A model generated the notes under the pieces. The model was not told the origin of the DNA, did no database searches, and worked only from the letters and a program-made list of their open reading frames with translations. Position numbers and translations under genes: made by a program. From Hevea brasiliensis (lineage: Eukaryota; Streptophyta; Magnoliopsida; Malpighiales; Euphorbiaceae), in the NCBI RefSeq assembly GCF_030052815.1, contig NC_079501.1, positions 79,566,979 to 79,630,978 of the forward strand: 64,000 bases of DNA, given 5' to 3'. Shown here piece after piece: positions 35,457 through 47,483 of this stretch (positions are counted from its first letter, which is position 1; every line of letters begins with the position of its first letter).

Positions 35457-36872
35457 GGTGCACAACATACAAAAATAATCTTTATGCAGAATTTAAATCA
35501 CATTTATTCAAAAATTGGACTGAATATGAGAATTAAATACAAAACATGAATTATGAGATTTTAATCCCAAACAATTTTATTTTTGAAGTATCAAATCACA
35601 TTTCATAAAACCCACAGTTATATCATGCCATTCGAAACAAATATAATCTCAATAGCCAGAGGCTAAGGAGAAATCACATCACAAGGCTAGCTAGCTCAAA
35701 TATATGGATATCCATTCAAATCCTCTTCTACTGGCACACACCTCAACACTTCATCCAGAGAAGAAATCAAAATTCGAAACTGATTACCCCCACTAGTCAT
35801 GCTAGTGAGGTATTCAAATATATGGTCATGACACTGTGGTTTCAAAACTTATCTTAACAATTTGCTAAATATAGCCATTTCAAACATACACAATAACTTA
35901 CAATAATTTAGATCAAAAGCATCATAAATACAGACACAGTTCACTTTTTCAAGTTATTCAAAACAATATGCAGCAAATAATTTATAGAAATTATACGTTG
36001 TGCACAAACCTCAAGCGAGTTGCCTCTTGGCCTTAACTTGATTCTTCAGGTTCTTTCCTGGTGTTCTTTTCAATCGAAACACACAATTTCATAGTGTTTC
36101 AGTACCATAACTTAGCATAAATCCAAAAATAAATTTAACTTCACTTTTACTTAGCTCTAATGTGCTAAACTCGACGTTCCTTAAATTTTTGTGTTTCGAG
36201 TTACTATTTACTATCCTATTCAAGTCAAATTGTTGACTTTTTAAGGCTTAATAGGTATGGGAATTCCAACTTCACCCACATACCATAATTTGGTCACTAA
36301 ATTTGTTGGTTTTTGTTGTTTATTCAAATTCTAAGTCATTTAGGCAAATTTGATAAATTTTCAGTTTTGTTGTCTAAGGTTGCACTGTGCCATTGGTCAT
36401 TTTACTGTTGGAATTTGGTAAAACTTTCTTCATAGAAAATGTTTCCTATTGTCTTAAGTTTATTCTCCTTTTTGAATTACTCCAATTGGAGTTTTTTAAC
36501 TCAAGTTATAGCCATTTGAACCATGGCTGCCGGATTGGACTTAACCCAGCTTTTCTGGGCAAATTTTGGTTCTGGCAGTTTTAGGTCACCAACTTGGGGT
36601 GGCCAAATGACTTGGTTAATGGCATAATTTGAGTTTGTGTTCTTCATGAAAGTTTTAGATCTATACCTCAACTGTCCACTGGTAAAATTTCAAGTCATTT
36701 AGACATGCCTAGCTCGAGTTATAGCCAAATGAACAAACACTGTTTATTTGGTCATTTTGGACAGGGAAGACTGAGATTTTCTGGATTTGGTCAATTTGTT
36801 CACTAGGTTTTGGTCACTTTTTAGGCATGCTTCCAGAATGAAAATTGTGTCATTTAGTGTCTATTCTCATTC

Positions 36873-36959
36873 CCAATTGGTCTCATACCAATTGGACTTG
36901 TAAATTTTCATTTTTGGTCCCTCAAAGGGACCTTGGTCATGCTGCCAGCAGCATGACCA
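36873..36959. other. Triple palindrome cluster in C 5' LTR
   Basis: The same three inverted repeats as at 28478-28564, with unchanged arms. They survived while the two LTRs drifted by several percent. Confidence 0.85.
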
Positions 36960-38232
36960 CACTCAATCCGAATTTGATCTCAACTCCAACACTTCCAACA
37001 CACTTCATTTGGTCACAATTGACCATTTCCCACTTTAAACTAGGTCAAATATATCATTTAAAATTTTCTCACATTTTTGTCTCTAACCCTAAGTGTCCAA
37101 ACCCTAGTTTACTAATTCTTTGCATTTGATTGATTCAATGCCTATATATATGTTTCTTCATCTCAAACAAGATCACATATACTTTTAAATCTATCAAACC
37201 ATGCAAATATACCCCCATACACATGCTGGCCAAAATTTCAGTTTAGTCCTTCAACAATTAATTTCATTTCATTTCTTTAATTTCAGTTACTTTAAGCATA
37301 TTTACATGAAATTTGAAGAAATAATTTAGAGTTTATTACTAACCTTTTTGTAGCAATTTCTAACTCCCCTTTTCTGTAATTTTCGTTCTTTTTCTTGCTC
37401 GTCTATACTCTTCTAGATGCAAGGATGAGGTTTAAGTTGATAATTTAGGGAAATTAGGGTTTAATTGGTGGGTTCAAAAGCTTAGTGAGGCTTATCAATG
37501 GTGGAGAATGAAATAAGAGAGAGGGAAGAGAGAGAGTGTATTTCGGCCAAATGAAGAAGACAACCCAACAAATTCTTTTTTTATTTGTTTTTACATTTAA
37601 TTATCTTAAATTTTGACTTAGTCAACTTTAATTAAATAAATTATATTTTTGACATCATGTATGATGTCATTTGGATGATGTAATAATTCATATTTCATTT
37701 TCTTTTCTTTTTCCTTTATTTTTCCATGCTTCTTTTATTTAATTCCCGATTCCAAAGTTTTCTTTTCTCTGATTTTATTTGACAGTTAGGTCAGGAGTCA
37801 GCTCTCGGGGTCAATTGACCAAATTGCCCCTCGCTGGTTCAACCCGGTTTGTAAATAATTCAATATTTCTTCCGACTCCCTGACCTAATTATTTGACTGG
37901 CTTAACAATTCTTTTTCGTGATTTTCTCTTTTCCACTATTTTCGTAAGGGTCCTAAGGACAGCGGCGTCACATTTTACGGTTCGAAATTTGAGTTTAAAT
38001 TGACTTCGCAATCCTTCCCGAGAAGGTCACCCATCGCTGTGACTCTCGATTCGTTTAACTTCTTGTGTTCTGTTTTTCTTGTTTATACTTAAGTAATTGG
38101 ACATTACTAATTATTTGTGTTTATGGCTTCTCTAGTTGTCTTAAGTATGGTTCTAATCCCCTTAATTGTCCGGACCGACACCGATCACCGGAACAGTGAA
38201 ATATACCAGGCTATGCAAATAGAGGTGTTACA

Positions 38233-38840
38233 CTGACAGGGCAGCAGACTAGGCTGCTAGTACTTCAGTGAGAGTTCATCGGGTATATTGAGTATACCAT
38301 ATTTTGCATTTTGTATTATAATGTATGTTCATTGTATGTATATATTGTTCTTAGTTTTGAGCAGTTGTAAATTAAAATTGTACATTAAAGTTGTAAACTA
38401 AATTTGTAAATTCTTTTGGTTGTAAATATTGTGATATATTCTTTTGTCTCAGCTTTTGAAAATACTGAAAAATTATTGTGCATTTGAGTTGGCAATTGTT
38501 GAGAAACTTATTGTGTTGATTAAATATTGGAGTTTGGGGATTGAACAAAACATTGGAAGTACTTTTTACAGGTTTTTGAAGAACTGGTTTATTGAAAATA
38601 CAGATGGCACTCTGTCAAAATTTTTACAGAAATTGTTAATTATTCAAATGTGTTAGCTGTTTCACTTCAGTTCAAAAAAATTTTAACACCTGTAAATAGT
38701 GCTCACCACTGTAAAAAGAAGTAAGAAAAGTTATAAAATCCTTTGTAGTGTATTTAATGGGTTATCAGAAGACGAAGTTGGTAATTTATTAGGTATACTA
38801 CGGGATCATGTTATGCCTTACAAAGGGGTAGGGTGTGACA
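38233..38840 (+). repeat. Element D 5' LTR, right part
   Basis: It starts with the second copy of TSD CTGAC and resumes the D LTR after element C. It ends GGGTAGGGTGTGACA at 38840. It aligns with 43457-44062 of the 3' LTR. Together with 23412-26358 it gives an LTR of about 3555 bp. Confidence 0.92.
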
Positions 38841-38847
38841 TGTTTAG

Positions 38848-38859
38848 TGGTATCAGAGC
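38848..38859 (+). other. Element D primer-binding site (tRNA-iMet type)
   Basis: TGGTATCAGAGC lies 7 nt after the 5' LTR end (spacer TGTTTAG). It is an exact match to the initiator Met type. Confidence 0.93.
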
Positions 38860-39028
38860 TAGTTTTTAAACTCTATTTTCACCTGTAATTTGAATATTCT
38901 TTCTTCATAGTACAACTGCTCAATGTCATTGTTTGATGCATACAGTACATTACATTATAAATATGCACTAACGGGAGGAAATCTCCTTGTGTTATTTGTT
39001 CAGGAGGTCTAAGATCCTCGAATTGACT

Positions 39029-40126
39029 ATAGAAGAGGGTGATCATTCAGTCGATCAATCTATAGAGGCTGAGGTGCAAGGGGATGCCCCAGCCCTACAC
39101 AATGTCAGTGGATCAGCCACGCCAGGCCCCTCAGTACCGCAGTTTCCTGCTCAGTTCGCTCAGCAGATGGCTGCAATGTTCCAACAGATGGCTGGTAATA
39201 TGCATACTCAAGTCCCACTACAGACACCAGTGGTACAACCACAGTCTTCTGCTAGACAATATGACAAATTAATGAAATATGGGGCTACTGAGTTCAAGGG
39301 GACAGTATATCCTCTAAAGGCAGAACAGTGGTTAGAAAGAATGGATAGTGTGTTCAAGAAGCTACATTGTACAGAGGAGCTCAGATTTGAATATTCAGTA
39401 TCTCTACTATAGGGGGATGCATATGACTGGTGGAAAACCATTCCCCATAGTCTGGTAGAACCTTCAATGCTAACATGGAATGATTTTCTACGGGAGTTCA
39501 GACAAAAATATGTCCCTGATGCTTATGTGGACCAGAAGCTACAAGAGTTCCTAAGTCTGAAACAGGGAAGTAAATTGGTGGCTGAATATGAAATGGAATT
39601 TTCCCGCCTGAGCCATTATGCAGTAAGTCTACTTTCTACCAGCAGGGAGAGATGTAAGAGGTTTGAAACACGCTTGAAGCCTAGTATCAGATTACAAGTG
39701 GTCAGATTCAAACATAACAACTTTTCTGAGCTTATTTCTCAAGCACTGAAATTAGAAAGAATTGAATCTGAAGCGGCCCCTGAGAAAAAGAAATCAGAGA
39801 AAACAGAAAAGGAGGGAAAGTCAGTAGAACAGAGTTCCAATGGTCCTACTGGAAAGAGGAAGAACCATGGGGGACACAGCAGAGGTGGTAAGAAGTTTGG
39901 TAGGGGAAGATATTTGGGACAGAAACCTCCTATATCTGGTCAGCAGAGTATCAGAAGTTCCTACCCTCCACGCCAATGTGAAACTTGTGGAAGAAATCAT
40001 GGTGGGGTATGCTACAAGGCCATAGGAGCCTGTTATAACTGTGGAGGCACAGGACACTTTGCCAAGGACTGCACCAGTACTCGCAGAGTTGGACCACCTC
40101 CTACAACTGCTGAAGGGTCAGTTTAG
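39029..40126 (+). pseudogene. Element D gag (start codon lost, nonsense-disrupted)
   Basis: The position of the A start codon (MEEGD) is ATA here at 39029-39031, so the expected start is lost. The frame then carries the gag domain (YGATEFKGTVYPLKAEQWLE, GDAYDWW, WNDFLREFRQKYVPDAYVD, EFSRLSHYAVSLL), a basic Gly/Arg tract and a complete zinc knuckle CYNCGGTGHFAKDC (about 40031-40072). TAG at 39410-39412 replaces the Gln codon of A (LLQGD). TAG at 40124-40126 replaces Gln of C. The frame continues unchanged into pol. Confidence 0.9.
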
Positions 40127-40207
40127 AGCCCTGTCACCAGAGGCTTACAACTACCTAGCAGAGGTAGAGGTAGGGGTAGAGGTAACCCAGCAGGCAGCCA
40201 AGGCACT

Positions 40208-40846
40208 GTGAATCAATTAGAGCAAGGCATTGCTCTAGTCAGAGTCTATGCAATGAGACAGAGAGAAGAGGCCGAGACATCTGATGTTGTGGCTGGTACC
40301 TTCTCAACTTTTAATCAAGATGTGTTTGTGTTATTTGATCCGGGTTCTACCCATTCTTATGTGAGTGCTAGCATTATTGATTGCATTGCTGTTCCATGTA
40401 CAAAAATGGACTTTGAGGTGCTAGTAACTAGTCCGCTAGGACAAGAGGTCAGGGTTAATATAATGTATAGGGATTATCCTTTGGTGATCCAAGGACATAC
40501 TTTTCTGTCTGATCTCATTGAAATGCGCTTCAGAGATTATGATATCATCTTGGGTATGGATTGGTTAGCCAGGCATCACGCCATGATTAATCAGAGATCA
40601 AGAGTCACTTTTGGTCTCCTCGATGCTGATGTGGTAATACATGGGAAGAGGCAGCTATTGCCATCAAACATCATTTCGACTACACTAGCCAAAAAAATGA
40701 TCATAAAGGGGTGTGAAGCATACTTGGCACATGTGGTAGACACCCTAGTGGGGAGTCCAGCATTGAGGGACATCCCTACAGTATATGACTTTCCAGATGT
40801 GTTTCCTGATGAATTGCCAGGATTACCTCCAGAAAGAGAAGTGTAG
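40208..40846 (+). pseudogene. Element D aspartic protease
   Basis: It has the protease motif [17 protein letters not shown] and the block [18 protein letters not shown], followed by the linker FPDVFPDELPGLPPERE. It is in the same frame as gag, consistent with a single gag-pol reading frame. It ends at a TAG (40844-40846), where C has Gln (VQFE). Confidence 0.9.
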
Positions 40847-40861
40847 TTTGAGATTAATGTT

Positions 40862-41925
40862 ATGCCTAGTGTGGATCCAATCTCCATTACACCATATAGA
40901 ATGGCACCAACAGAGTTGAAGGAGTTGAAAGTACAGTTGCAAGAACTACTTGAAAAGGGCTTCATCCGCGCTAGTGTGTCACTTTGGGGAGTGCCAGTAT
41001 TGTTTGTTAAGAAGAAAGATGGCACTCTTCGCTTATGTATCGACTACCAGCAATTGAATAAGGTGACAATAAAGAACAGATATCCATTGCCTCGCATTGA
41101 TGATCTGTTTGATCAGTTGAAGGGTGCAGCTATATTCTCCAAAATTAATTTGCGATCTGGTTATTATCAGTTGAAAGTGCAAGAGCAGAGTATTCCAAAG
41201 ACTGCTTTCAAAACTCGATATGGCCACTATGAGTTTCTGGTAATGTCATTCGGGTTAACAAATGCTCCAGCTGCTTTTATGGATCTGATGAATACTATCT
41301 TCAGACCATATCTCGACCAGTTTTTGGTGGTGTTTATTGATGACATTTTGATATATTCGAGGAATGCAGAGGAGCATGACAGACATCTGCGAATTGTACT
41401 GCAGACTTTAAGGGAGAAACAGCTATACGCCAAATTGTCGAAATGTGAATTTTGGCTGAAAGAATATTCTTCTTGGGACATGTTGTGTCAGCTAAAGGGA
41501 TCAAGGTAGATTCCAGCAAGGTAGAAGCTATCCTTAATTGGAAGCCGCTCAGGAATATCATATAAATTCGTAGTTTTCTGGGTTTAGCTGGATATTACTG
41601 CCGGTTTGTGAAAGGGTTTTCTATGTTAGCTTCTCCACTGACCAAGCTGCTTCAGAAAGATGTAAAATTTCAGTGGACAGATAAATGCCAGCAGAGTTTT
41701 GATGAGTTGAAGAGGTGTTTGACTGAAGCTCCAGTCCTTACTTTACCTACCCCGGGTAAAGAATACACAGTTTATAGTGATGCTTCTCACAATGGGTTAG
41801 GCTGTGTACTGATGCAAGATCGGAATGTCATTGCTTATGCATCACGCCAGCTGAAACCGCATGAGAGGAACTACCCAACACATGATTTAGAGCTAGCAAC
41901 TATTGTTTTTGCTCTGAAGATCTAG
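40862..41925 (+). pseudogene. Element D reverse transcriptase and start of RNase H, frameshifted
   Basis: RT runs from [18 protein letters not shown] through [33 protein letters not shown] (Asp of the usual KIDLRSGY changed to Asn), [14 protein letters not shown] and [10 protein letters not shown] (41332-41343). A single-base deletion near 41462 shifts the frame within EISFLGHV. From 41608 it resumes ([14 protein letters not shown]) to the RNase H segment [16 protein letters not shown]. It stops at a TAG replacing Trp (KI*RHYL) at 41923-41925. The KIDL Asp is part of a catalytic motif, so this RT looks dead in more than one way. Confidence 0.9.
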
Positions 41926-41934
41926 AGACACTAT

Positions 41935-42794
41935 TTGTATGGGGAGAAATGCTACATTTACACAGATCACAAGAGCTTGAAGTATTTGGGCACCCAGAAG
42001 GAATTGAATTTGAGGCAGAGGAGATGGTTAGAACTGATTAAAGACTATGATTGCTTAATAGACTATCAGCCAGGGAAAGCAAATGTGGTGGCTGACACCT
42101 TAAGTCGCAAGACTATGGCAAGTCTCAGAGTTTCTCCTTTGTCCATGGTACATGAGTTGAAAGCACAACATGCCAATTTAGAGATTGATGATAAGGGACA
42201 GACAGTAGTTACATGGCATGTACAGCCAGTGTTGATTGATCAAATTAGAATGGCTGCTCAGAGAGATGATAAATATCAGAAGCTACTGAAAGAAGTCCAG
42301 CAGGGCAAGAAACCTGAATTCTCTGTGAGAGATGATAATTTACTACTACATCAGGGCAGAATGTGCATTCCTAATGATGTGGAATTGAGACAGATCATTA
42401 TGAAGAAAGCACATGAGTCTCCTTTTGCTATGCATCCTGGTGGAACTAAAATGTACAGAGGGCTGAAAGAGCATTACTGGTGGATGGGTATGAAGAGGGA
42501 TATAGCTGAATTTATTTTCAAATGCCTAACTTGTCAGCAAGTAAAGGCAGAACATCAAGTTCCAGCTGGTTTGTTACATCCATTGCCAGTACCAGAGTGG
42601 AAATGGGAATGGATAACTATAGATTTTGTTACGGGACTTCCAAGGACACAGAATAGTCATGATGCAGTATGGGTTATTGTTGACAGACTGACCAAGTCTG
42701 CTCACTTTTTACCAGTTCGGATGGATTATAGCCTGGAGAGATTGGCCAGATTATACATAAATGAGATTATAAGACAATATGGAATGCCAGTATC
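41935..42794 (+). pseudogene. Element D RNase H end and integrase, truncated
   Basis: It continues RNase H ([16 protein letters not shown]), the tether, the integrase zinc domain ([13 protein letters not shown] ... CLTCQQVK) and the first catalytic Asp region ([12 protein letters not shown]). It stops matching integrase at GMPVS (about 42794). From there the sequence is LTR, so the second Asp, the Glu, the C-terminal domain and the chromodomain are absent. Confidence 0.9.
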
Positions 42795-44062
42795 AGTTAG
42801 CAAAGACTCAGGGAAGGGAAAGGAAACACTGAGTCAGAGCCAAGAGACATTTATCAGAGGTTTGTGCACAACAGTTATTTCTTTTGAATTTTTCAATTGA
42901 AATAAATTATGACTATTTGTATATTATTGTTTTAAATTGTGAAAAATTGTTTGAATGATATTTGATGGATACTTATTGATTGAAAAGCATTGTAAATGGT
43001 TTGAAACCATAGCTATCATGTATATTGATTGAATTCCTCGCTAGCTTGTCTAGTGGGATGAATTGAATTCCCTCTCTGGCTAAAGTGTTGAGGTGTGTGC
43101 CTGTTGAGGACGAATAGAATGAGTACTCATATTATTGCTAGCTAGCTATGTTATTCCTCACTAGCCATCGGCTCTTGGGATGAATTGAATTCCTCACTAG
43201 CCATCGGCTTTGGGATGAATTAAACTTTGGCAACATGATTAAGCTGTGTGTGTGATTTATTGATATTCATTGTGATATTGTGAATGGAGTTTAAATTCTT
43301 TATGACATTCACTGTCTTTAAATTTAACTATGGTTTGAAGTATCCATTATTTATATGACTTATGAATTGTGATTTAAAGTTGTATTTTGTTAATGTTGTG
43401 CACCACTGAGACATTGGCTCAGCGATAGCTTTTCATTCTTGTCGCGCAGTAGATAGATCGACAGGCGCAGACTAGGCTGCTAGTACTTCAGTGAGAGTTC
43501 ATCGGGTATATTGAGTATACCATATTTTGAATTTTGTATTGTAATGTATGTTCACTGTATGTATATATTGTTCTTAGTTTTGAGCAGTTGTAAATTAAAA
43601 TTGTACATTAAAGTTGTAAACTAAATTTGTAAATTATTTTGGTTTGTAAATATTGTGATATATTCTTTTGTCTCAACTTTTGAAAACACTAGAAAATTAT
43701 TGTGCATTTGAATTGGCAATTGTTGAGAAACTTATTGTGTTGATTGAATATTGGAGTTTGGGGATTGAACAAAATATTGGAAGTGCTTTTTACAGGTTTG
43801 AAGAACTGTTTTATTCAAAATACAGATGGCACTCTGCCAAAATTTTTGCAAAAATTGTTAATTATTCAAATGTGTTAGCTGTTTCACTTCAGTTCAAAAA
43901 ATTTTTAACACCTGTAAATAGTGCTTACCACTGTAAAAAGAAGTGAGAAAAGTTATAAAATCCCTTGTAGTGTATTTAATGGGTTATCAGAAGACGAAGT
44001 TGGTAATTCATTAGGTATACTACGGGATCATGTTATGCCTTACGTAGGGGTGAGGTGTGACA
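42793..44062 (+). repeat. Element D 3' LTR remnant
   Basis: It corresponds to the last 1.27 kb of the 5' LTR (from position 25688 onward). It ends GAGGTGTGACA, followed by TSD CTTTT. The hairpin pair is at 43406-43447. Differences from the 5' LTR are about 5% over 350 bp by eye. Confidence 0.92.
43406..43447 (+). other. LTR two-hairpin element (D, 3' LTR)
   Basis: CTGAG ... CTCAG (hairpin I) is followed by GCGATAGC ... TGTCGC (hairpin II). Confidence 0.6.
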
Positions 44063-44067
44063 CTTTT

Positions 44068-44880
44068 AGTTTTTAAAACTGGCTATTTAAGCTAAAGTGA
44101 TTATACCTAATTTCCCTTCATTGCTTAAATGCATGTATATATCAATGTAATCTCAATAAGATTAAAAGCAAGTTCTACAAATAGAATATTCATGAATGAA
44201 TACCACACACAATAAGAAATAGAGATTGACATAATAGTCTCAATCTTAGGCTCAAAAGCTCATATAAGGGCTATTGATCCACCATATTAGCATATTCAAT
44301 TACCATATGAAGAAAGCCTAAGTTGCAATTTAACTCATTCATTTTATCCATGCTCTCATCAAGATAGATCGATCCACATTCGTAACATACCTAATCTCAT
44401 TAATCTCAGAAGGCACCTAAAACACACAAAAGACATAACAGTAAAAGCAAACTTTTGAAAAATAAAATGCAAAAAGATACTAACACATATACAAACACAT
44501 GCAAAGGACACTAATCCCTCCCCTCACTTAAAACTTGCATTATCCTTAATGTAAGGGCAAGGAAAATAGAAACAAAAAAATAAAAGTAGAGAGAATAAAA
44601 ATAGGGAATCTAATTATTAAAGATCCTTGGGTTGTCTCCCACTCGGTGCATTTGTGTAAAGTTGTTTGCTTGACTTCAAGCCTTTCTTCATTCTCCATAC
44701 TTAGGGTCCTATAAATAGATCTTCAACATTATGCTCCTGAAAACTCTCATAGTAAGGCTTCAGCCTATGCCCATTCACATTGAACACTTTATTTGTTGCT
44801 ACATTTTGAATTTCAACTGTACCATGATAAAAAAAAATTACTAACAACAAAAGGACTAACCCCCCTAGAACGCAAATTAT
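44068..44880 (-). other. Element E 3' UTR, copy 2, right piece
   Basis: It continues 23131-23406 after element D and aligns with 21340-22060 ('gctatttaagctaaagtg', 'cctccctcactt' type block near 44516). No gene is seen. It ends where the integrase C-terminus begins. Confidence 0.8.
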
Positions 44881-45969
44881 TTAGCAAAAGTTTAAGTCTA
44901 GAATGGAATAAGAGTACTTCCTGACCAACCACAAACTTTTTCTTTCTAAGCACCATGTCAAGGAATGCTTTAGTTTTCTATTTATAGATTCTAGAGTTCT
45001 CATAGGCATCATTCCTAATTTCTTCCAACTCTTGCAATTGCAACTTTCTATGTATTCCAACATCATCAATTTCATGTTGCATTGCTTAGTAGCTCAAAAT
45101 GCCTTGTGCTCAATATCCACAAGGAGATGGCAGGGCTTACCATACACCAATCGATATGAGGACATACAAATTGGAGTCTTACATGCGGTCTTATATGCCC
45201 AAAGTGCATCATCCAACCTCAAACTCCAATTTTTCCTTGAAGGATTGATTGTATTCTCTAGAATGGACTTGATCTCTTGATTTAAAACTTCAGCTTGTCT
45301 ACTCGTTTGAGGATGGTAGGCAGCAAAAACTTTATGGGATACATGATATTTCTTCAAAAAAGCCTCAACAGTTCTATTGCAAAAGTGTGTTCCTCTGTCA
45401 CTTATGAGAGCTCTTGGAATGCCATGCCTATTAAAAATGTAAGACTTCACAAAATATATAACAACTTTAGCATCATTAATTCAAGCGGCTTTAGCTTCCA
45501 CCCACTTAGAAACATAATCCACAATTAAAACAGTGTAAACATTACCAAAAGATGAAAGGAATGGTCCCATGAAATCAATGCCCCACACATTAAAAATTTC
45601 ATAAGCAAGTATAGGTGATAAGGGCATTTGATCTCTATGAGAGAGATTACCTGTTCTTTGGAATTATGCATAAGTTTTATAAAAGATGTATGCATCTCTA
45701 AAAATAGATGACCAAAACAAGCCACATTCAAGTAACTTATGCACAGTTCTCTTAAGTCTAAAATTTCCTCCACCCTCATAAAAATGGCAAAAGGCAAGAA
45801 TGGAATGAAATTTAGTTTGGGGAACACATCTTCTTACTACTTTATCTACACAATACTTCCATAGGTATAGCTCATCCCACACATAATACTTAGCATCACT
45901 CTTTATCTTATCCCTTTGAGATCTAATCAACTCTTGTGGCAAAGTCTTGGCCCCTAAATAGTTCACCAA
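44881..45969 (-). pseudogene. Element E integrase (full-length copy), broken
   Basis: The zinc domain includes LWKYCVDKVVRRCVPQTKFHS. In another frame come the core start [10 protein letters not shown] (first Asp) and [10 protein letters not shown]. Then [17 protein letters not shown] (second Asp) and [20 protein letters not shown] (Glu region) and the [11 protein letters not shown] block follow. Frameshifts and a stop at a Gln-like codon separate the parts. The order and motifs match Athila-group integrase without a chromodomain. Confidence 0.87.
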
Positions 45970-46219
45970 ATCAACATGCCAAGGTGCATCACCACTAAGT
46001 GCAAATAATTGCTTATCAAGAAAGAACTAATGTAAGGTTAAGGCATCTCTCTCTTGTGGAAAATGACTAAGATGGTCGGCCACTAAGTTTTCAACCCCTT
46101 TTTTATATCTTTGATCTCCGAGTCGAACTCTTGTAGTAATAGGATCTATCTAATCAACCTTAGCTTTGCTTTCTTTTTCTTCAATAGGTACTTAAGAGTT
46201 GCATGGTCAAAATGCACAA

Positions 46220-46423
46220 TTATTTTAGTACCAAGTAAGAACAAAATTTTTCTAAAGAAATAACAATAGAAAAGAGTTCTTTTTTCGTTGTGGAGTAGTT
46301 ACATTGGGCATCATCCAAGGTCCTCGAAGCATAGTATATCACATGAGGTGCATTGCCCACTCTTTGCCCTAAAACAGCACCCACAGCATAATTACTAGCA
46401 TCACATATAATTTTAAAGGGCAA
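46220..46423 (-). pseudogene. Element E RNase H fragment
   Basis: It has FKIICDASNYAVGAVLGQR, the RNase H start with the catalytic Asp, then VIYYASRTLDDAQCNYSTTE-like segment in which Lys stands before KELFSIV. It breaks after FCSYLVLK. Between 46000 and 46219 the coding sequence is degraded with stops. Confidence 0.85.
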
Positions 46424-46426
46424 GTC

Positions 46427-47277
46427 CTAATTTGGTGTTTGGATCACAGGAGCTGAAGTTAAGAGTTCCTTCAATGTATTGAATGCAACCTTGCACGCCT
46501 CATCAAAGCTAAATTCCACATCTTTTGTGAATAAGTTACATAAGGGCAAAGCAATCTTAGAAAAGTCCTTGATAAATCTTCGATAAAAACCTGTATGACC
46601 AAGAAAAGAATGCACTTCCCACACATTAGAAGGGTAAGGTAAAGATGCAATGGTATTAATTTTAGCTTTATCAACTTCTAGACCTCTAGATGAAACAACA
46701 TGCCTTAACACAATACCTTGATCTACACTAAAATGACACTTTTCAAAGTTTAAGACAAGTTTAACATCAACACATCTCTTAAGCACAAGTGTAAGGTTAT
46801 GCAAGCATGCATCAAATGAGTCACCATAAGTAGTAAAATCATCCATAAATACGTCAATGATGTGCTGAAAAAAATTAGAAAAGATGTTAACCATACACCT
46901 TTGAAAGGTACCTGGAGCATTAGAAAGACCAAAAGGCATATGACAATAAGCAAAAGTACCAAAAGGACAAGTAAAAATCGTTTTCTCTTGGTCTTCACGT
47001 GCTATGACAATTTGATTATAACTAGAATAACCATGAAGAAAGAAATAAAAAGCATGACCAGCTAACTTTTTAAGCATTGGTCCATGAATGGCAATGGAAA
47101 GTGATCTTTCCTAGTAGCAGCATTAAGCTTACAATAGTCAATGCACACTCTCCATCCATTTTGAACTCTAGTGGGGACAAGCTCATTATCTTGATTCTTC
47201 ACAATTGTGATGCTAGTCTTCTTAGGTACAACATGGATTAGACTCACCCATTTAGAATCAGAAATTAGGTGGATCAC
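46427..47277 (-). pseudogene. Element E reverse transcriptase, broken
   Basis: It has two overlapping open stretches. The first (47277-47062) carries WVSLIHVVPKK and NGWRVCIDYCKLNAATRKDH. The second (47077-46427) carries the palm CHMPFGLSNAPGTFQRCM, the catalytic FMDDF (46837-46860), and the thumb with SFLGHTGFYRRFIKDFSKIA. This wording is typical of the Athila group. A 1-base shift separates the two stretches. Confidence 0.9.
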
Positions 47278-47483
47278 TCTAGCATCAAGTAGTTTTAAAA
47301 TCTCTTCAAAAGCTCCATCATAGGTGGATTTAGCCTTCTTTGGCCCTCTCTAGATGGTTTTGCACCTTCTTTAAGTAAGATATGGTGCATGCATATAGAG
47401 GCTTATATCTTTGATGCCATCTATGGTCCATCCAATAGCATTCTTATGCTCTTTCAACACTCTAATAAGCTTTTCCTCTTGAT

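Larger units (their letters stand above)
26359..38232 (-). mobile_element. Element C: full-length Tekay/Del-like chromovirus nested in the D LTR, defective
   Basis: Two LTRs of 3482 and 3486 bp flank an interior read on the minus strand. Perfect TSD CTGAC lies at 26354-26358 and 38233-38237, inside the 5' LTR of D. The interior has an iMet-type PBS with one transition, one gag-pol frame of 1553 codons from 34558 to the stop at 29900 with no frameshift but about 16 internal stops, and a long G-rich PPT. LTRs differ by about 5% over the first 310 bp by eye. LTR subfamily differs from A and D. Confidence 0.95.
34747..38232 (-). repeat. Element C 5' LTR
   Basis: It starts TGTCACACC and ends AGGTGTTACA, followed by TSD CTGAC. 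It aligns along its length with 26359-29840. It contains the palindrome cluster at 36873-36959 and the hairpin pair at 35416-35456. Confidence 0.94.
23412..44062 (+). mobile_element. Element D: Tekay/Del-like chromovirus, 3'-truncated, host of element C
   Basis: The element has plus-strand order: 5' LTR (23412-26358 and 38233-38840, split by C), PBS, gag, protease, RT, RNase H, part of integrase, then a truncated 3' LTR (42793-44062). TSD CTTTT lies at 23407-23411 and 44063-44067. The rest of integrase, the chromodomain, the PPT and the first 2.28 kb of the 3' LTR are deleted. Removing it restores the E UTR ('GGAATAACTTTTAG', compare 'GGAACAACTTTTAG' at 21310). LTR sequence is of the same subfamily as A but in the opposite orientation. 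Confidence 0.92.

Noticed and set aside
38848..38859. tRNA gene fragments suggested by TGGTATCAGAGC
   Set aside because: Only 12 nt match, placed directly after the LTR. It is a primer-binding site.
45525..45827. 100-codon ORF in the E integrase region
   Set aside because: It is mostly the wrong frame. The integrase motifs are read in neighbouring frames.
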